64,000 nt of DNA from the NCBI RefSeq assembly GCF_009905375.1, contig NC_133657.1, positions 61,492,863 to 61,556,862 of the forward strand. The letters are read 5' to 3'. Source of the DNA: Apium graveolens. Its lineage: Eukaryota; Streptophyta; Magnoliopsida; Apiales; Apiaceae. A program made the translations under genes and the position numbers. Below are positions 12,341-23,641 of this stretch, in pieces; position 1 is the first letter of the stretch, and every line of letters begins with the position of its first letter. The notes below the pieces were generated by a model. That model did not search any database. It saw only the letters and a list, made by a program, of their open reading frames with translations, and was not told the origin of the DNA.

Positions 12341-12773
12341 GGGGGAGATAAAAGCTTAAGTAATAGTTTGGAGGATTCCTCAACTAAGGGGGAGAAATAG
12401 CAGGGAAGAAGAAAAAGATCCTACATATGTACACTACACCACACCATTGTTATTTGTAACTACGGATCCTATTATACGGGAGAGGTGGTAAACACAAGGT
12501 GATCTCCTTTAAGAAGTTGATTCTCATTGGGGGAGAAGTAAGAGAGATATGCGCTTCTCATCAGTAAATGTGGTTGTACAAAAGAAGATGAAACTACTTG
12601 AAGATATGTTCAGTCTAGAGGAACATCTATTTGGAATCTGGAAAATGTTAAAAGTTACCCAGAACTTTTCTGCTATTTACTTTGCATTTCTGTTTACATC
12701 TTTTTCTTATTTGTTAGTTGAGTTATCCTCTAGGTATTTGTTGTTATTGTCTAACAAACAAATAGGGGGAGAT
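12341..12773 (+). other. Pre-LTR region and polypurine tract of element A
   Basis: Carries several GGGGGAGA-like purine runs (for example TAAGGGGGAGATAAAAG at 12339-12355, and copies at 12388 and 12530). The final one, AATAGGGGGAGAT, directly precedes the 3' LTR and is the likely plus-strand primer. Multiple polypurine tracts upstream of the 3' LTR are a known Sirevirus trait. Confidence 0.75.
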
Positions 12774-13752
12774 TGAAAGACATATGTCATAGCCTATTTG
12801 TTTATTCGAGGATTTAACTCAACTCAAATAAGAATGTAACAAGTAAATAGTAGATCCACCGTCAAAGAGATCTCTCAAAGTAACATCTATCAAAGGATTC
12901 AGAAACAAGGTTCATCTACAAACTTGAGGAATTACTTCACTGGAAGAAGTTCAAGAAATTGATCAAGCCTCAGTGATAAATCAAGATTGTGGATTTAATC
13001 AAGTGACAGAGATCTTGTCAGGGTATCAAATAGTTACAGGGATTTAATCTGAAGAAAATCAAGTTATCAAAGTCAAGACATGAAGAAACGTCACAAAAGT
13101 TAGTCACTCATGAACCAGACAGTACATCGAGTGTCAACATTGAAGTGGTGGAATTGATTCATAAGTTTCAGTGATTTTCAGAAGAATAATTGTTGTTGAA
13201 GAGTAGTATTAATTCTCTATTGATTAATTAAGTCATATAGTTTAATTAAGAAAATAAATTATATCCGTAAAGATTAATTTATTTATTAATTTAATTAATT
13301 GATTAATTAATAATAAATTAATATTATGAATTTTCAGAATTGATTTTTGAATTTATATTCAATGTTAATTCAGCATGACAATCAATTTAACTGGTATGAT
13401 AATCTGGATTGTCATACCGAAAGTCATACTAGTTCAACAGATTATCATACCTTAAGTTCTACTAGTTCAGGAGATTGTCATGCTAGTACAATAGATTGTC
13501 ATGCCGATTGTCATGCTAGTTCAGGAGATTGTCATGCCGATTGTCATGCTAGTTCAACCGATTGTCTTGCCAGTTTAATTCAATTATGTTGATTGAATTA
13601 TAAAAGAAACGCAGCAGAACACAATCTCTTACAACATAACAACAGAAGTCAACCATTTTCAAGAACAAAAGAAAAGCAGAGCTGCAAATATTTCATCTTT
13701 CATCTGCTGAATTCAGATCATCAATTTCTAGTTGTTAAAGTTAAATCCAAAC
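12774..13752 (+). repeat. 3' LTR of element A, left part (split by F)
   Basis: Starts TGAAAGACATATG. Same GATTGTCATGC cluster (13404-13570) and TATA box (13599-13606) as the 5' LTR. Interrupted at 13753 by element F; CAAAC at 13748-13752 is the left duplication. Confidence 0.88.
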
Positions 13753-14364
13753 TGTTAGGTCACACTCACTGTAGAGGGGGTGAATATAGTGTATAATACA
13801 ATCAAATCGAACTTTAATATCGTAAGTAACAGAAAACAAACTTTATTGAAACAATAAACTCTGTTACAGTATGGAACTGTTACCTCTCAGTGATGAACAA
13901 ATATCACGAGAGCTGCTAGGGTTACAATGAATAATCTTCTCGAATAATGATAACACTTATAGTGTAAACCCTATGTCTGTGTTTATATACTACACAATTA
14001 CAAGATATTCGCTAATTGATATGGAATATAATTCTGCTTCCTAAAATACATCAATCAGATATCTTTTCTTCCAAGTATTCCATTCTTCACGGAACTCCTT
14101 CTTCATGCATATCTCTTCTTATGTTTATCTCGATCTTCTTTCCTTTAATCAGCTACTTCCCTTATCTAATCATCCTTCAACACTTAAGTTCTGATATCCA
14201 ACTTCTGATGATTATCTCCTGATAATATAAGTACTGATATCCTTAAGTCCTGACTTCCAGTATAAGTACTGATTTCCAGTTAAGTACTGATTTGTCCTGT
14301 TAAGTAAGATCTGAAAACTAAACATAAATCATATTCGCCATGACATTATCAAATATATCTAACA
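13753..14364 (-). repeat. 3' LTR of element F
   Basis: 612 bp, about a dozen differences from the other LTR. Same TATA box and AAGTTCTGAT-type repeats (14180-14300). Confidence 0.9.
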
Positions 14365-14568
14365 ATCTCCCCAACTTGTAAATTAGCATAATATACAAGT
14401 TTAACAGATATTTGATGATGTCAAAAACATTAAGTACAAATGCATGAGAATTAGACTAGATAGCTACAACTTACAGTCCTTAAAGCTTTACCAATTTTTA
14501 ACTTCTGATAACAATTTTAGTCTGTACAAATATCAGAATTTAAGCAGTTGTAGATCTTTGACTTGGCT
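14365..14568 (-). other. Polypurine tract and untranslated end of element F
   Basis: On the - strand, TTGGGGAGAT directly precedes the 3' LTR (14365-14374) and is the likely plus-strand primer. The rest is A/T-rich and non-coding. Confidence 0.8.
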
Positions 14569-16135
14569 TTATTTTCTGATCTCTCTGATGTCAGGAGTTG
14601 TTCTGAGATAGTTCTTCAACAAACATCTCTCAGCATATCTAAGTTCATCAATCATTCTCCTTTTGGCATCTTTAAGCTCTGCAGTATCTTCACCAATTTG
14701 AAAGATTGCAGCCCTGAGATCATTAATCTTTGCTTTTCTTATATCCTGATCCAGTCTGATAAAATAAGCTTTATCAGACTCAAGGTTGAATTCCACAGCC
14801 CTATACCCTAGAAAGGTAGTTATAATTTGAGCAGAATTGGGCTTCATTTCAACTATATCATCCTTGTGATCTCTGTACTTTGGAACATATATGCTGTCAG
14901 ACTTAACAGAATAAAGCCTTTTCTGTCTCTGAATTTGATCCTTCAAATAGTTTGCAGCAGTTCCTGTTATTCTGTCATCCACTTGAAGTAAGAATAGTAC
15001 ATGCTCCAGTTCTTCAAAATACTTCAATGGAATGGCATTTTGTCTTATATGATAAACCCTACCATCTGTCATGAAATACAACAAGATGTATTCTTTCAAG
15101 TAGGTATGGTAAACCATTTGTACAGATTCTAGTTGATTCAATCTCTCAGGAGTTGCTCCAATACCTGGTTCACTCAAGGAAGTTGGATCATTGGTAGTGT
15201 TCTGTATTCTTCTTTCATCAGCACTTCCCAATCCAGTTTTATCTCTTGCTTCTTTTCCAGTAACTACTCTAGCTTTAAAACCACTTGCAGCAGTCTTTAA
15301 AGGTTGAGTCTGTTTTGATTTAGTGAATCCTGGTAGGAGTGTCTTTGGTCTATGGTCTATCTTCTGATATAAAGTTAACTTGAGCTATGTCAGAGGTTAC
15401 TTGCTTCTTCAAAATATTAGAACTCACAGTTTCTTGACTCTGAACAACTTGAGCCATGTCAGAAGTTGTTTTAAGAACTTTTCTTGAAGTCAGAGCAAGA
15501 TCATCCTTTTCATCAGTAATTTCTTCATCCTCAGGAGGTACATAAACCTTGATAGGTTCACCAACCTTTTCTTTACCCTTGGATCTTGGATCTATTTGTG
15601 GTTGTGATCTAGCCAATGTTGCTTCGGAATGTGTCCTTTCTTTGATTACAATGCCTTTGAGTTTTGGAAGTGGCTTTTTACCAGAAGCTTCAGATTTAGA
15701 TGTGACTTTCTCTGATTTAAGCCTGGCTTCTTCTTCCATTAAACTCTCCAAGTCCATTCCTGGATTTTCCTGAAGAAATAACTGTCTTGACATTTCCTCA
15801 TCAAGATCTAAAAGTTCATCAGAACTTATCCTTTTACCAGTAGCAGAACTTATTCTTTTCCCAGTATTAGAACTTGTCCTGTGACTTGTGATTTTAGCTT
15901 TTCTTGATGTGAATCCTCTACCTTGACTATGACCTCTACCCATTCCAGAGCTTCCTTGATCATCTTTTCCATCATCCTTCCCTTTCAGTGTCTTGTCAGT
16001 CTTGCATTTGGACTTAATTACTTTCTCCCCCTTTTTGGCATCAGCAGGTAATAGGAGAGAGAAAAGCAATTCCACCGAGGATTGGATTTCAGTAAGTTGA
16101 GATTGCTGAGAAACTTGATTTGTCAAAATATCATT
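14569..16135 (-). pseudogene. 3' ORF of element F, C-terminal part
   Basis: Removing solo LTR 2 and one TCATT restores the reading frame from 20478 into 16130. The N-terminal portion is Lys/Ser/Gly-rich (GRGHSQGRGF, TGKRISSATGKRISSDE; the latter a small internal duplication). A frameshift near 15350, at a short AGACCAT duplication, puts the last ~260 codons in a different frame. These form a conserved-looking helical domain (YLKEYILLYFMTDGRVYHI, ELEHVLFLLQVDDRITG, AKRRMIDELRYAERCLL) ending REIRK at 14569. Whole ORF is about 1200 codons. Role unknown. Confidence 0.65.
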
Positions 16136-18333
16136 TGTAATAACCCCAATTTTTGGAAATTTTGAAACCGTTATGAATAGTGATTTTGCAGACTATGCTG
16201 AATGAGAAAACTTTTCATGCCACACTATGTAGGGGTTCTGATATGGATATTCTGAGATTTTATTAGTACTTTATTTGGGATATAAGTGTATGTAAAGATC
16301 GTCAGAATCCAAATCCGAACACTTTGATTTTTCCCGGAAATCCACTAGATATGGAGAGAATTGAGTATAAGGTAATAGGATAAAAAGGATTTAAATTAAA
16401 GGATTATAATAGAGGATCACAAAAAGGAATATAATGTATTGAGAAAGGTTAAGGGAACCTAAGTAATAAGATCCCGGGTATGATCCTTCAAACGATAAAC
16501 GAGAACGAAAGTTAAGCGAACCGTATAACAGATCAGCGGTCATTAGGCAAACAATTAAAAGCTAATCAAAGGGATTAGTGGGGATGATGTCATCCAACCA
16601 ATAGAAAGAGGACAAAGGAAGGGTGATGACATCACAAAGTGATGCAAGCATGACATAGGAGGGAAGGAAGTGTGGTTGAATTATAACCACACAAAATCAA
16701 GGTTAATTAGGTAATTAACCTAAAACAAATCAAAAGCAACCAACCAAAAGCAAAACAAAGCAAAACATAAAAATCATTTCATCTTCTTCAAGCCTTTGCT
16801 CTCGGCTTTTCTTGGAAAAAGCAAGGATGAGAATTTCAAAACCATAGCTACACACCTTGAAAAATCAAGAGGTTTGTTTCTTTAGCTTCCATAATTCATA
16901 GCTTAGATGAGCCATAAGTTTAAGCTCAAGATTCCATGATTTTCATAGCTAATTAATTCACCAAAGATTAGGGTGAATAGTGTTTTCAAATTTTTAACTT
17001 TGTGTTCTTGATTTTATTTGCAAGATCAAGGTTATATAAGGATAGATCAAGGTTCTTTGAGGCTCCCTAGTAACTTTCCACTCTCAAAGGAAGGTATAAA
17101 ATACAAACCCTAGCTTTAGTTTTGAGTAATTAGGAATGAATATATTTGATATAGTATATGTGAAGCATGATGCTTGATTATTTGAAGTTTGGTTGAGTTT
17201 GTAGAGATTAGTTGGTTTTGTGGTATTGTTGGAGTGGTAAATCTTGTGGTTTTGATTAAAAGAACTTAAGTATAGTTAAAGTTAAGCTTAGGCATAAGTA
17301 TAAATGTTGGAATTGAATTGATTGGGGCTGTTATGATGTGATAAGGATGGATGTTGGTTGTATGTTGGATTTGAGGTTGAATTGGGTTGGTTTTGAATGG
17401 TTTAAAATTGGGAAATCGCGTAAACATAGCCGTCGTAACGTCCGATTTTCTTTAGACTGTTTTTGTGCATAACATTAGGACCCGAGAACCCCCTGCTAGA
17501 TTATGACCATTGCCATGTTTAGATAGCTCATGTTACGAGCTTCGTTTTGATATGTAGTTCGTTCGATTCCGATGCACGGTTTAGGAGAAACGACCGTTTC
17601 ATGTAACGGCATTTCGCGAACGAAACTTTTCCCCTCGCCTTACTTTGAAACATAGGTTAAAGACCAAAAAGGGTTAATTAATGTATGAAACATTTATGGT
17701 AAGTGTGTTAGGCGGTTGGTAAGACACTCGCGAAGGAATCGCCTTAAAACTCGTAAAGGTTAAATTATTAAAAATGGTGGAGCCGAGGGTACCCGAGTGA
17801 CTTAAGCGAGTCAGTAAGCGCAAAACAAGCATTAGAGTCTAAGTTAGTTAAAGTATAGATTTACAAGTGACTTTGGTTTAATTCCAACTTACTTGTTGTT
17901 TATAGGTTACCAGACTCGTCCCGAGCCTTTTATCACCCCAAGTCGCTCAGGCAAGTTTTCTACCCGTTATACTGTTGTTGTGATGTATATATGTATTTGC
18001 ATTATCTTGCGATAGATGCATGTTGGTTAATTAGCAAATGTTGCAATATATTGAAGCATGCTGCTATGATATATATATATATATATGCATGCCTGTTTCG
18101 TATTCTTGCTATATATATCTGTTGATTCAGTTGATAATACCTATGCTAGAGGATAGCGGTAACTTGCATATACCCTTAGTATAGGGACCCAAAAGGTGGA
18201 AATATTTTCTAAACCAGGAGTCGAGGATCCCGAGTAGATTTTGTATATATGTATATATACATATATATTTATATATATATATATATGGTTATAGTTTTCA
18301 AAACTATTAATCGAATAAAGTTTATTCGATAAC

Positions 18334-18707
18334 TTTATTTTATTTAATGAATATTATTCAAATATTCATCCGAGGACTTATGACTCCTTTATTTTATTAA
18401 TGAATATTATTCAAATATTCATCTGAGGACTTATGAGTCCTTTATTTTATTATTGAATATTATTTCAAATATTCGTCTGAGGACTTATGACTCCTTTATT
18501 TTATTATTGAATATTATTTGAATATTCATTTGAGGATGTATGACTCCTTTATTTTATTATTGAATATTATTTGAATATTCATTTGAGGATGTATGACTCC
18601 TTTATTTTATTATTGAATATTATTTGAATATTCATTTGAGGATGTATGACTCCTTATTTTATTTAATGAATATTATTTATAATATTCATTCGAGGTATTA
18701 TGACTCC
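18334..18707 (+). repeat. 53-bp tandem repeat, seven copies, in solo LTR 2
   Basis: Unit runs from TTTATTTTATTATTGAATAT to GATGTATGACTCC. Copies 4-6 are almost identical while the outer copies diverge, the pattern of recent expansion from the middle. Each unit contains the inverted half-sites GAATATTATTTGAATATTC and ends in (C/T)GAGGA..TATGACTCC. Confidence 0.85.
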
Positions 18708-19186
18708 GCTTATTACTGAAATATATTCTTTATTTTATTAAAGAATAAGGTGTCGATAATCAAACTTATTTTTGATTATTCAAATAAAGATATTACTTTC
18801 GTATAAGTATATCTTTGATTATTTGCTATTCATTTCGAGTATAAGTTTTCCAACTTCTACCTCCATTATTCTTTATGGGAATATTATTTAAATAATAATA
18901 TTCAGATATTTCTTTCATAATTGGGACTGATTTATTTCATAAATCAGCATTACTCCAAACATTCTTAAAAATGCTTTCGAGTCTTCAAAATGATTTTTAA
19001 AAGTTAGAGCGGATCCCAAAACTCATTTTTATATTTAAGATCTTCCTTTTTAAGGGGATTTAAATACTCGCTCAAAACCTGAGGGATCCGGCTCTGTGGT
19101 GTATTTTATATTCGCAACACGGTTGCAGTTTTGGTAAATGAATTGATTACTTACCCAACGTTCGGGAAGTAAGTCCATCTATTGAG

Positions 19187-19292
19187 TCGGCATAAGCAAT
19201 ATGGGCTCAGTGGGCGTCCATGATAGTGTAAGTGGCTCAGTGGGAGTCCATCAAATGCATAAGTGGCTGAGTGGCAGTCCAGCATAAGGTCC
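19187..19292 (+). repeat. Short tandem repeats 'GGCTCAGTGGGxGTCCA' in solo LTR 2
   Basis: Three copies, 19203-19220, 19232-19250 and 19263-19281, spaced about 30 bases (GGCTCAGTGGGCGTCCATG, GGCTCAGTGGGAGTCCATC, GGCTGAGTGGCAGTCCAGC). A (TA)n run lies at 19497-19511 and others near 18070 and 18245-18285. Confidence 0.75.
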
Positions 19293-20477
19293 TATTACGA
19301 CCAGGGTGATGACCAGTGGGGAATTCGTCCATCTACTAGTAGAAAAGGTTACTTATGGGTATCTTTGCCTGATCAGCAAGATATCTGGTTTATGCCAAAT
19401 TCTTTTCCTTTCCAAATTTATTGGATATTGCAACTCTGTTCATACTTTACATGACAGAGGTTTTCAGGAAATGTATAAAGAAGATGTATATGTGGATATA
19501 TATATATATATATCAGAACTTAATGAAGTATATCCTAACTTCATTTCCTTTAATAATATTTCAAAGATTGAATCTATTCAAGTCTTATCTTGTGGTCTCA
19601 TCAGTGGGATGAACTTTTGAAACTAATTATAACTTGAACGGTGGTAGTTCAAGTAGTATTTGGGAAAGATATAAGTATATTGGGGTATCTTGTAACTTCA
19701 TCTTTTAAACTTATATCTAATTAATAATTGTCTTATGAATGACAAAGATTTTCAGAAAAACGTTGAGACAAGGTTAGATATATGAGATCACCTTGCAACG
19801 ATATTTTTTTTATACAGTTATACACTGGGACTTTGTGTATATTATGCATGGAAGAGGACTTTCAATATTTTGAAAAGTATATATGTATATATATATATAC
19901 TGAATATTTTGCGACTTCATCGCATTAAGATATCAACTTCATTTCTTTTGACCAAGACTTTCACGAGTATTATGAGTAGGCTCATATATTGTTAATCATT
20001 ATACATATTATTTTGGTGGGCTTGCTGCTCACCCTTGCTTTCTTCTTTCATCACACAATATCAGATAGATAAGATGAACATGACCAAGCTCCCAATTCGC
20101 AAGCGGATAGGAAACGTTCCGCAGCTTTCTGGAAGCGTTGAGGCCGCTGTAGCTGAGGTAGAAATTACCAATAGGCTAAGTTTTCAACTAATAATGTACC
20201 AGATTTATGTATATTTATGAATTGTAATAATGGCAAAGAAATGTAAATCTATTCAGAAACCTTTTTAAGGTGTATTGACATATAATTGTGGAATAAAATG
20301 ACTTGTGATTATTTTTTTGGATATTCATCTCTGAGACTATAACTTGTGGTGTGTGTGTTTATTGTGGGGTCACAGTACAGAGTAGTTGATTGTGTATTAA
20401 GATTGGGTGTTATTAAGGGAAATGGAACTCGTGACAACCCGGATCCCCGACCCCGAATTTGGGGGTGTTACATCATT

Positions 20478-22538
20478 AATCTGAGCTTGTTGTTTTTCTT
20501 GAGTCTTCTCAATATCAGCAATCATGTCAAAGGTAGGTTGGAAGAACCTTTTCTTGTCAAGTTTCCAAACTTCTCCTTGCTTAATAAATTCTTCCTGAAT
20601 CTTGTGTAGCTCTGCATGAGTAGTTGAATGAAGACCTTGTAGATGTTTAGTACTCAATGCAGTGACTCGAAGCTGGGTTTTGAAATCATCAGAATTTAAC
20701 ATTTCATCAGCTTTAGACAAGTGCTCAGCAAGATGAATCTCATTTCGAACACAGGAAACTGAGTTCCATTCCTTAGTCCACTCCCGTCATGCAGGAGTTT
20801 CACTCCAAGGCACTGGTGCTTCTCTGGTAACAAACTTCTTAACCAGTTCAGACTTAAGAATAGGTTGTTGAGGAGCATGTCCTGAAGGACCTGCTTCTTC
20901 AGCATCTGCATTTGGAGCAGCATCACCAGTAACTCCAGCATTTGCAGCATCAGAACTTACAGAATCAGTATCCTCTGATAAAACAACAGTGTGAGTAGCA
21001 ATGGAGGCTTCAGCATCCTCTAATTGCTGATATAGTTCTAAGTTCTGATCAACAGCCATATCCTGATGCTCACCTAAAGTCTGATTATTAGCATCTTGAT
21101 GTAGAGAAGGTGTTGTAGATAACTCTGGAGTTTGAACAACATCAGTAACAGGTGTTGTTGAAGGATTAGTTGCTGTTGGAGCTTCTAAGAGAATTACTTC
21201 AGGCACAACCAAGTTTTGAACATCAATATCAGCACTTGTGCCTGGATCAACAGGAGATACAGAGGATGTGGTGAGCTTTTCAGAAACAGCTTCCTTAGAT
21301 GGAGTTGATGGAGAAGCAGTGACTTTAGCAAATTCCTTTTCTTGTGAGATCAGAGATTCCTGATCCCCTTCCTTAGTTGCTTCCTCTTTATCATCTGAAA
21401 CTGGACTATTTGCCCTCTGTTTCTTGTATCTCTTTGAAGATTTGGATTCTTTGGGAGTTTCAGAAACTGTCATTCTTCTAAGCCTCTTGAGAAGCCTAGA
21501 TCCCCCAATTCCAGAATCCTTCTGAGAAGTCACTTTCTCAGCTTCTTTTACAACAGGTTCTGAAAAAGGAACCTGGTCCTCAGTATCAGATTCATCTCTC
21601 AAGGCAATCCTTCTTCTCTTTTGAGGTGTTTGAGGAACATTCTTTGTCCTCTTAGGTTTGGAAGATGAAGACTTCACAGTAGATACTGAGGGATGAGGTT
21701 CTGATGGTTAAACATCAGGATAAAGTGCAGTGTACTTAACAGGGTCATAGGTGATTAATGCTTGTTTGACAGATAAAGGTATTAAGAGGGGTCTTAACAC
21801 AGCCTTCTTATTATCAGTAGATAATAAATCAGTGAAAGCTCTTTTAGCAAGTCTAAAGGATGAAATTAAATCACCAAAACTTTGGGGCTGATTACAACAG
21901 AACCTATAAATAAGCTGACAAAATCTGGCAAAATATACAGTATTTCGATCTTCTGTCATCCTATCCCCAATAAAACCTAAGACAGCACTTGCATAATCAA
22001 AATCAGTTTGATTTATAAGAGCATACCCGATTTGTTGGCTGAATATGGGAATTGCATCGAAATTTGAGCATTTGTTAGCAAAAGCCTTGGTAATGCAGTC
22101 AAAGAAGAAACTCCATTCCCTCCTTATGAAAGATCTCTTCAACTTGCTAAGCTTTGCCAATGTTCCCTCATATCCTAGACTGGCCATCATGTTCTGAAGA
22201 ACCGGTTCATCAACAGTAGAATAAACAGAGTTCTCAGGTAGCTGCAGTGCTTGTCGAACCGTAGACAAAGTCACAACATACTCATTGTCCCCTGATAAAA
22301 AGATAATACTCGGGGACCCTTGAGCACCACCATCATCATATACTCCACTCCTCCAGAACTCCAGTACTTGAACTCCAGAGACTGATTCAGGCTCAGTTAG
22401 AGCGTACCCAATATCAGAACTAGTGAGAAAATCCTGAATGAAATGAAGTTCAGAGGGTGCCTCTAATGTGTGAAGTATAGCAGAGAAGTTATTAGGAACA
22501 AACTTTGCTCCATTGAAGATTATGTCCTTGGGTGCCAT
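20478..22538 (-). pseudogene. 3' ORF of element F, N-terminal part (Sirevirus 'env-like' ORF)
   Basis: Starts MAPKDIIFNGAKFVPNN. The first ~270 residues are a globular domain typical of the ORF after pol in Sireviruses (FIQDFLTSSDIGYALTEP, VLEFWRSGVY, ATIR-like STVRQALQLPE). Then a KRRR-type basic cluster (PKRTKN, KRRRIALRDE; possible nuclear signal) and a long Ser/Pro/Thr/Glu-rich disordered part. Stops at 21708-21710 (TAA) and 20787-20789 (TGA, likely from an Arg CGA codon) break one continuous frame. I see no signal peptide or membrane segment, so 'envelope' is not supported by sequence. Interrupted at 20472 by solo LTR 2. Confidence 0.7.
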
Positions 22539-22690
22539 GTGAAAAGTTGAGATTGAAGAGTGCCTGGTAGGTGTTTGATAAAATATCTGTATGAAAAAAA
22601 ACGTGAGAAGAAGAGAGAGAGAGAGTAAAAGCAAGTAGAGATAAAAAGTATGAAAGAAAATAAAAGATTAAAAAATCCTCTCTCTGTCGT

Positions 22691-22700
22691 ACTTATACTC
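22691..22700 (-). promoter_or_regulatory. Possible TATA box and CT-rich leader of the 3' ORF, element F
   Basis: GAGTATAAGT on the - strand, followed by a leader rich in CTCTCTCTCT (22614-22624) and then ATG 22538. TATA-to-ATG distance is about 155 bases. Comparable arrangements precede the 3' ORFs of E, 0 and the Athila fragment. Confidence 0.55.
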
Positions 22701-23257
22701 TGAAAAAAATGTTATCGTTGGACACCTGTCAGACATGCAGTAATAACGGATAGTTACTGGGCGCGAGAAAACAGTAATCATTACTTACCCACTTGCAGTT
22801 TTTCAAGGAAAAACCGTTCCACTTACCCAGATATTCCATTAATCAAGGTGAAACAGTTTTAATTCAAAATTGAAACCATTCCCACTGATTTAATTATTTT
22901 TCACTGCATCATTAATATTCTGAAAATAAAACAAGTGAAAATGACCAAGATAAATCAGGTGAGTAAGTACTGAAAAAGAAAAATCAGAACTTAAATGAAA
23001 ACAGAATTTATATGGTCATCAGAATATGAATCGTTATCAGGATTTATCAATGCATTACAAAATAACTTAGAGACAAAATCTTGAAACAAAAACAAATTTC
23101 ATTAATATATCAAGTGAATACATTCATGAAATTGAAATTACATCAGAATTTATACAAGATTTCCCTAAGCTGCTAGACCTAACATCAACAGCCTTAGTCC
23201 TAGCTCAAGAAGCAGGGCAAGGCTGATGATGAAGAAAAACAGGAAGAAGAAAATAAA
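22701..23257 (-). other. Intergenic stretch between the small ORF and the 3' ORF of F
   Basis: No gene. Holds scattered ATCAGAACTT-type motif copies (for example 22982) and A/T-rich sequence. Probably upstream regulatory DNA of the 3' ORF. Confidence 0.5.
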
Positions 23258-23527
23258 TCATTTCTTCTTCCTACTCTCGACAAACAGAATGGCGAGTCGA
23301 ATGATTCGCTCTTGCTGGCGGAGAGCTTCCAGCCTTTCCTCCTCCAATCGCTCCAGATGGCGATGGTAGTCCATATAGAAGAACAGGAGGTGGGTGAGTA
23401 CCTCCTGTGGGACAGAGTCCCATATCTCATTAGGAATGGCAGTAACGTGCCATTCCTGCTGCCAGTCGGCACAGCTTAGCTCCATATTGAAGTTTTGGTA
23501 GTTCAAAAACATGTTGTATTTGACCAT
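23258..23527 (-). CDS. Small ORF of element F, unknown 89-residue protein
   Basis: From ATG 23527 (MVKYNMFLNYQNF). I chose this start over the longer frame because a TATA box lies about 85 bases upstream, whereas the longer frame would begin within the presumed promoter. It has Trp-containing CADWQQEWHV, a hydrophobic LTHLLFFYMDYHRHLE stretch too polar for a clear membrane span, then an amphipathic Glu/Arg helix (LEEERLEALRQQERII) and a KKK end. It lies between pol and the long 3' ORF. I recognise no family. The absence of any lesion in an element whose other frames are broken is only weak evidence for function at this length. Confidence 0.5.
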   Translation of the reverse strand: MVKYNMFLNYQNFNMELSCADWQQEWHVTAIPNEIWDSVPQEVLTHLLFFYMDYHRHLERLEEERLEALRQQERIIRLAILFVESRKKK

Positions 23528-23608
23528 GGTGTTTTTAAAGGAAAAAGTATGAAGGTAAGTTGATGTTGAGAGAAAAGATTTGACGGAAAGGCTGATGTGA
23601 AGTGGTTG

Positions 23609-23617
23609 CTTATATAG
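23609..23617 (-). promoter_or_regulatory. Possible TATA box for the small ORF of element F
   Basis: GCCTATATAAGC on the - strand, about 85 bases before ATG 23527. Spacing suits a plant core promoter with a ~50-base leader. Confidence 0.45.
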
Positions 23618-23641
23618 GCAAGAGAATGCCAGGAGACGCAA

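Larger units (their letters stand above)
16136..20472 (+). mobile_element. Solo LTR 2: 4.3 kb Ty3/Gypsy-type LTR inside the 3' ORF of F
   Basis: TGTAATAACCCC (16136) to GGGGGTGTTACA (20472), with exact TCATT duplications (16131-16135, 20473-20477). 4337 bp without coding sequence, primer site or polypurine tract. A leader-like, CT-rich segment near 16780-16810 (CATCTTCTTCAAGCC) suggests + orientation. Contains a 53-bp tandem array and a short repeat cluster, listed separately. The small open frames at 19263-19620 and 20035-20220 are not credible genes. Youngest visible layer of the nest. A Tekay-like affiliation is inferred from length and termini only. Confidence 0.8.

Noticed and set aside
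12549..12776. 75-codon frame with a hydrophobic stretch just before the polypurine tract, also open in B (40350-40556, 46381-46587)
   Set aside because: It looks like a small membrane protein, but most differences between A and B change the amino acid, so there is no sign of selection on protein, and it overlaps the polypurine tract.
14016..14222. Matching 68-codon frames in the two F LTRs (also 30980-31186)
   Set aside because: They are on the strand opposite to the element, inside LTR U3 repeats, and identical only because the LTRs are.
19263..19620. Small frames in solo LTR 2 as possible genes
   Set aside because: They include a (TA)n run and the GGCTCAGTGGG repeats; no family resemblance and three frames overlap.
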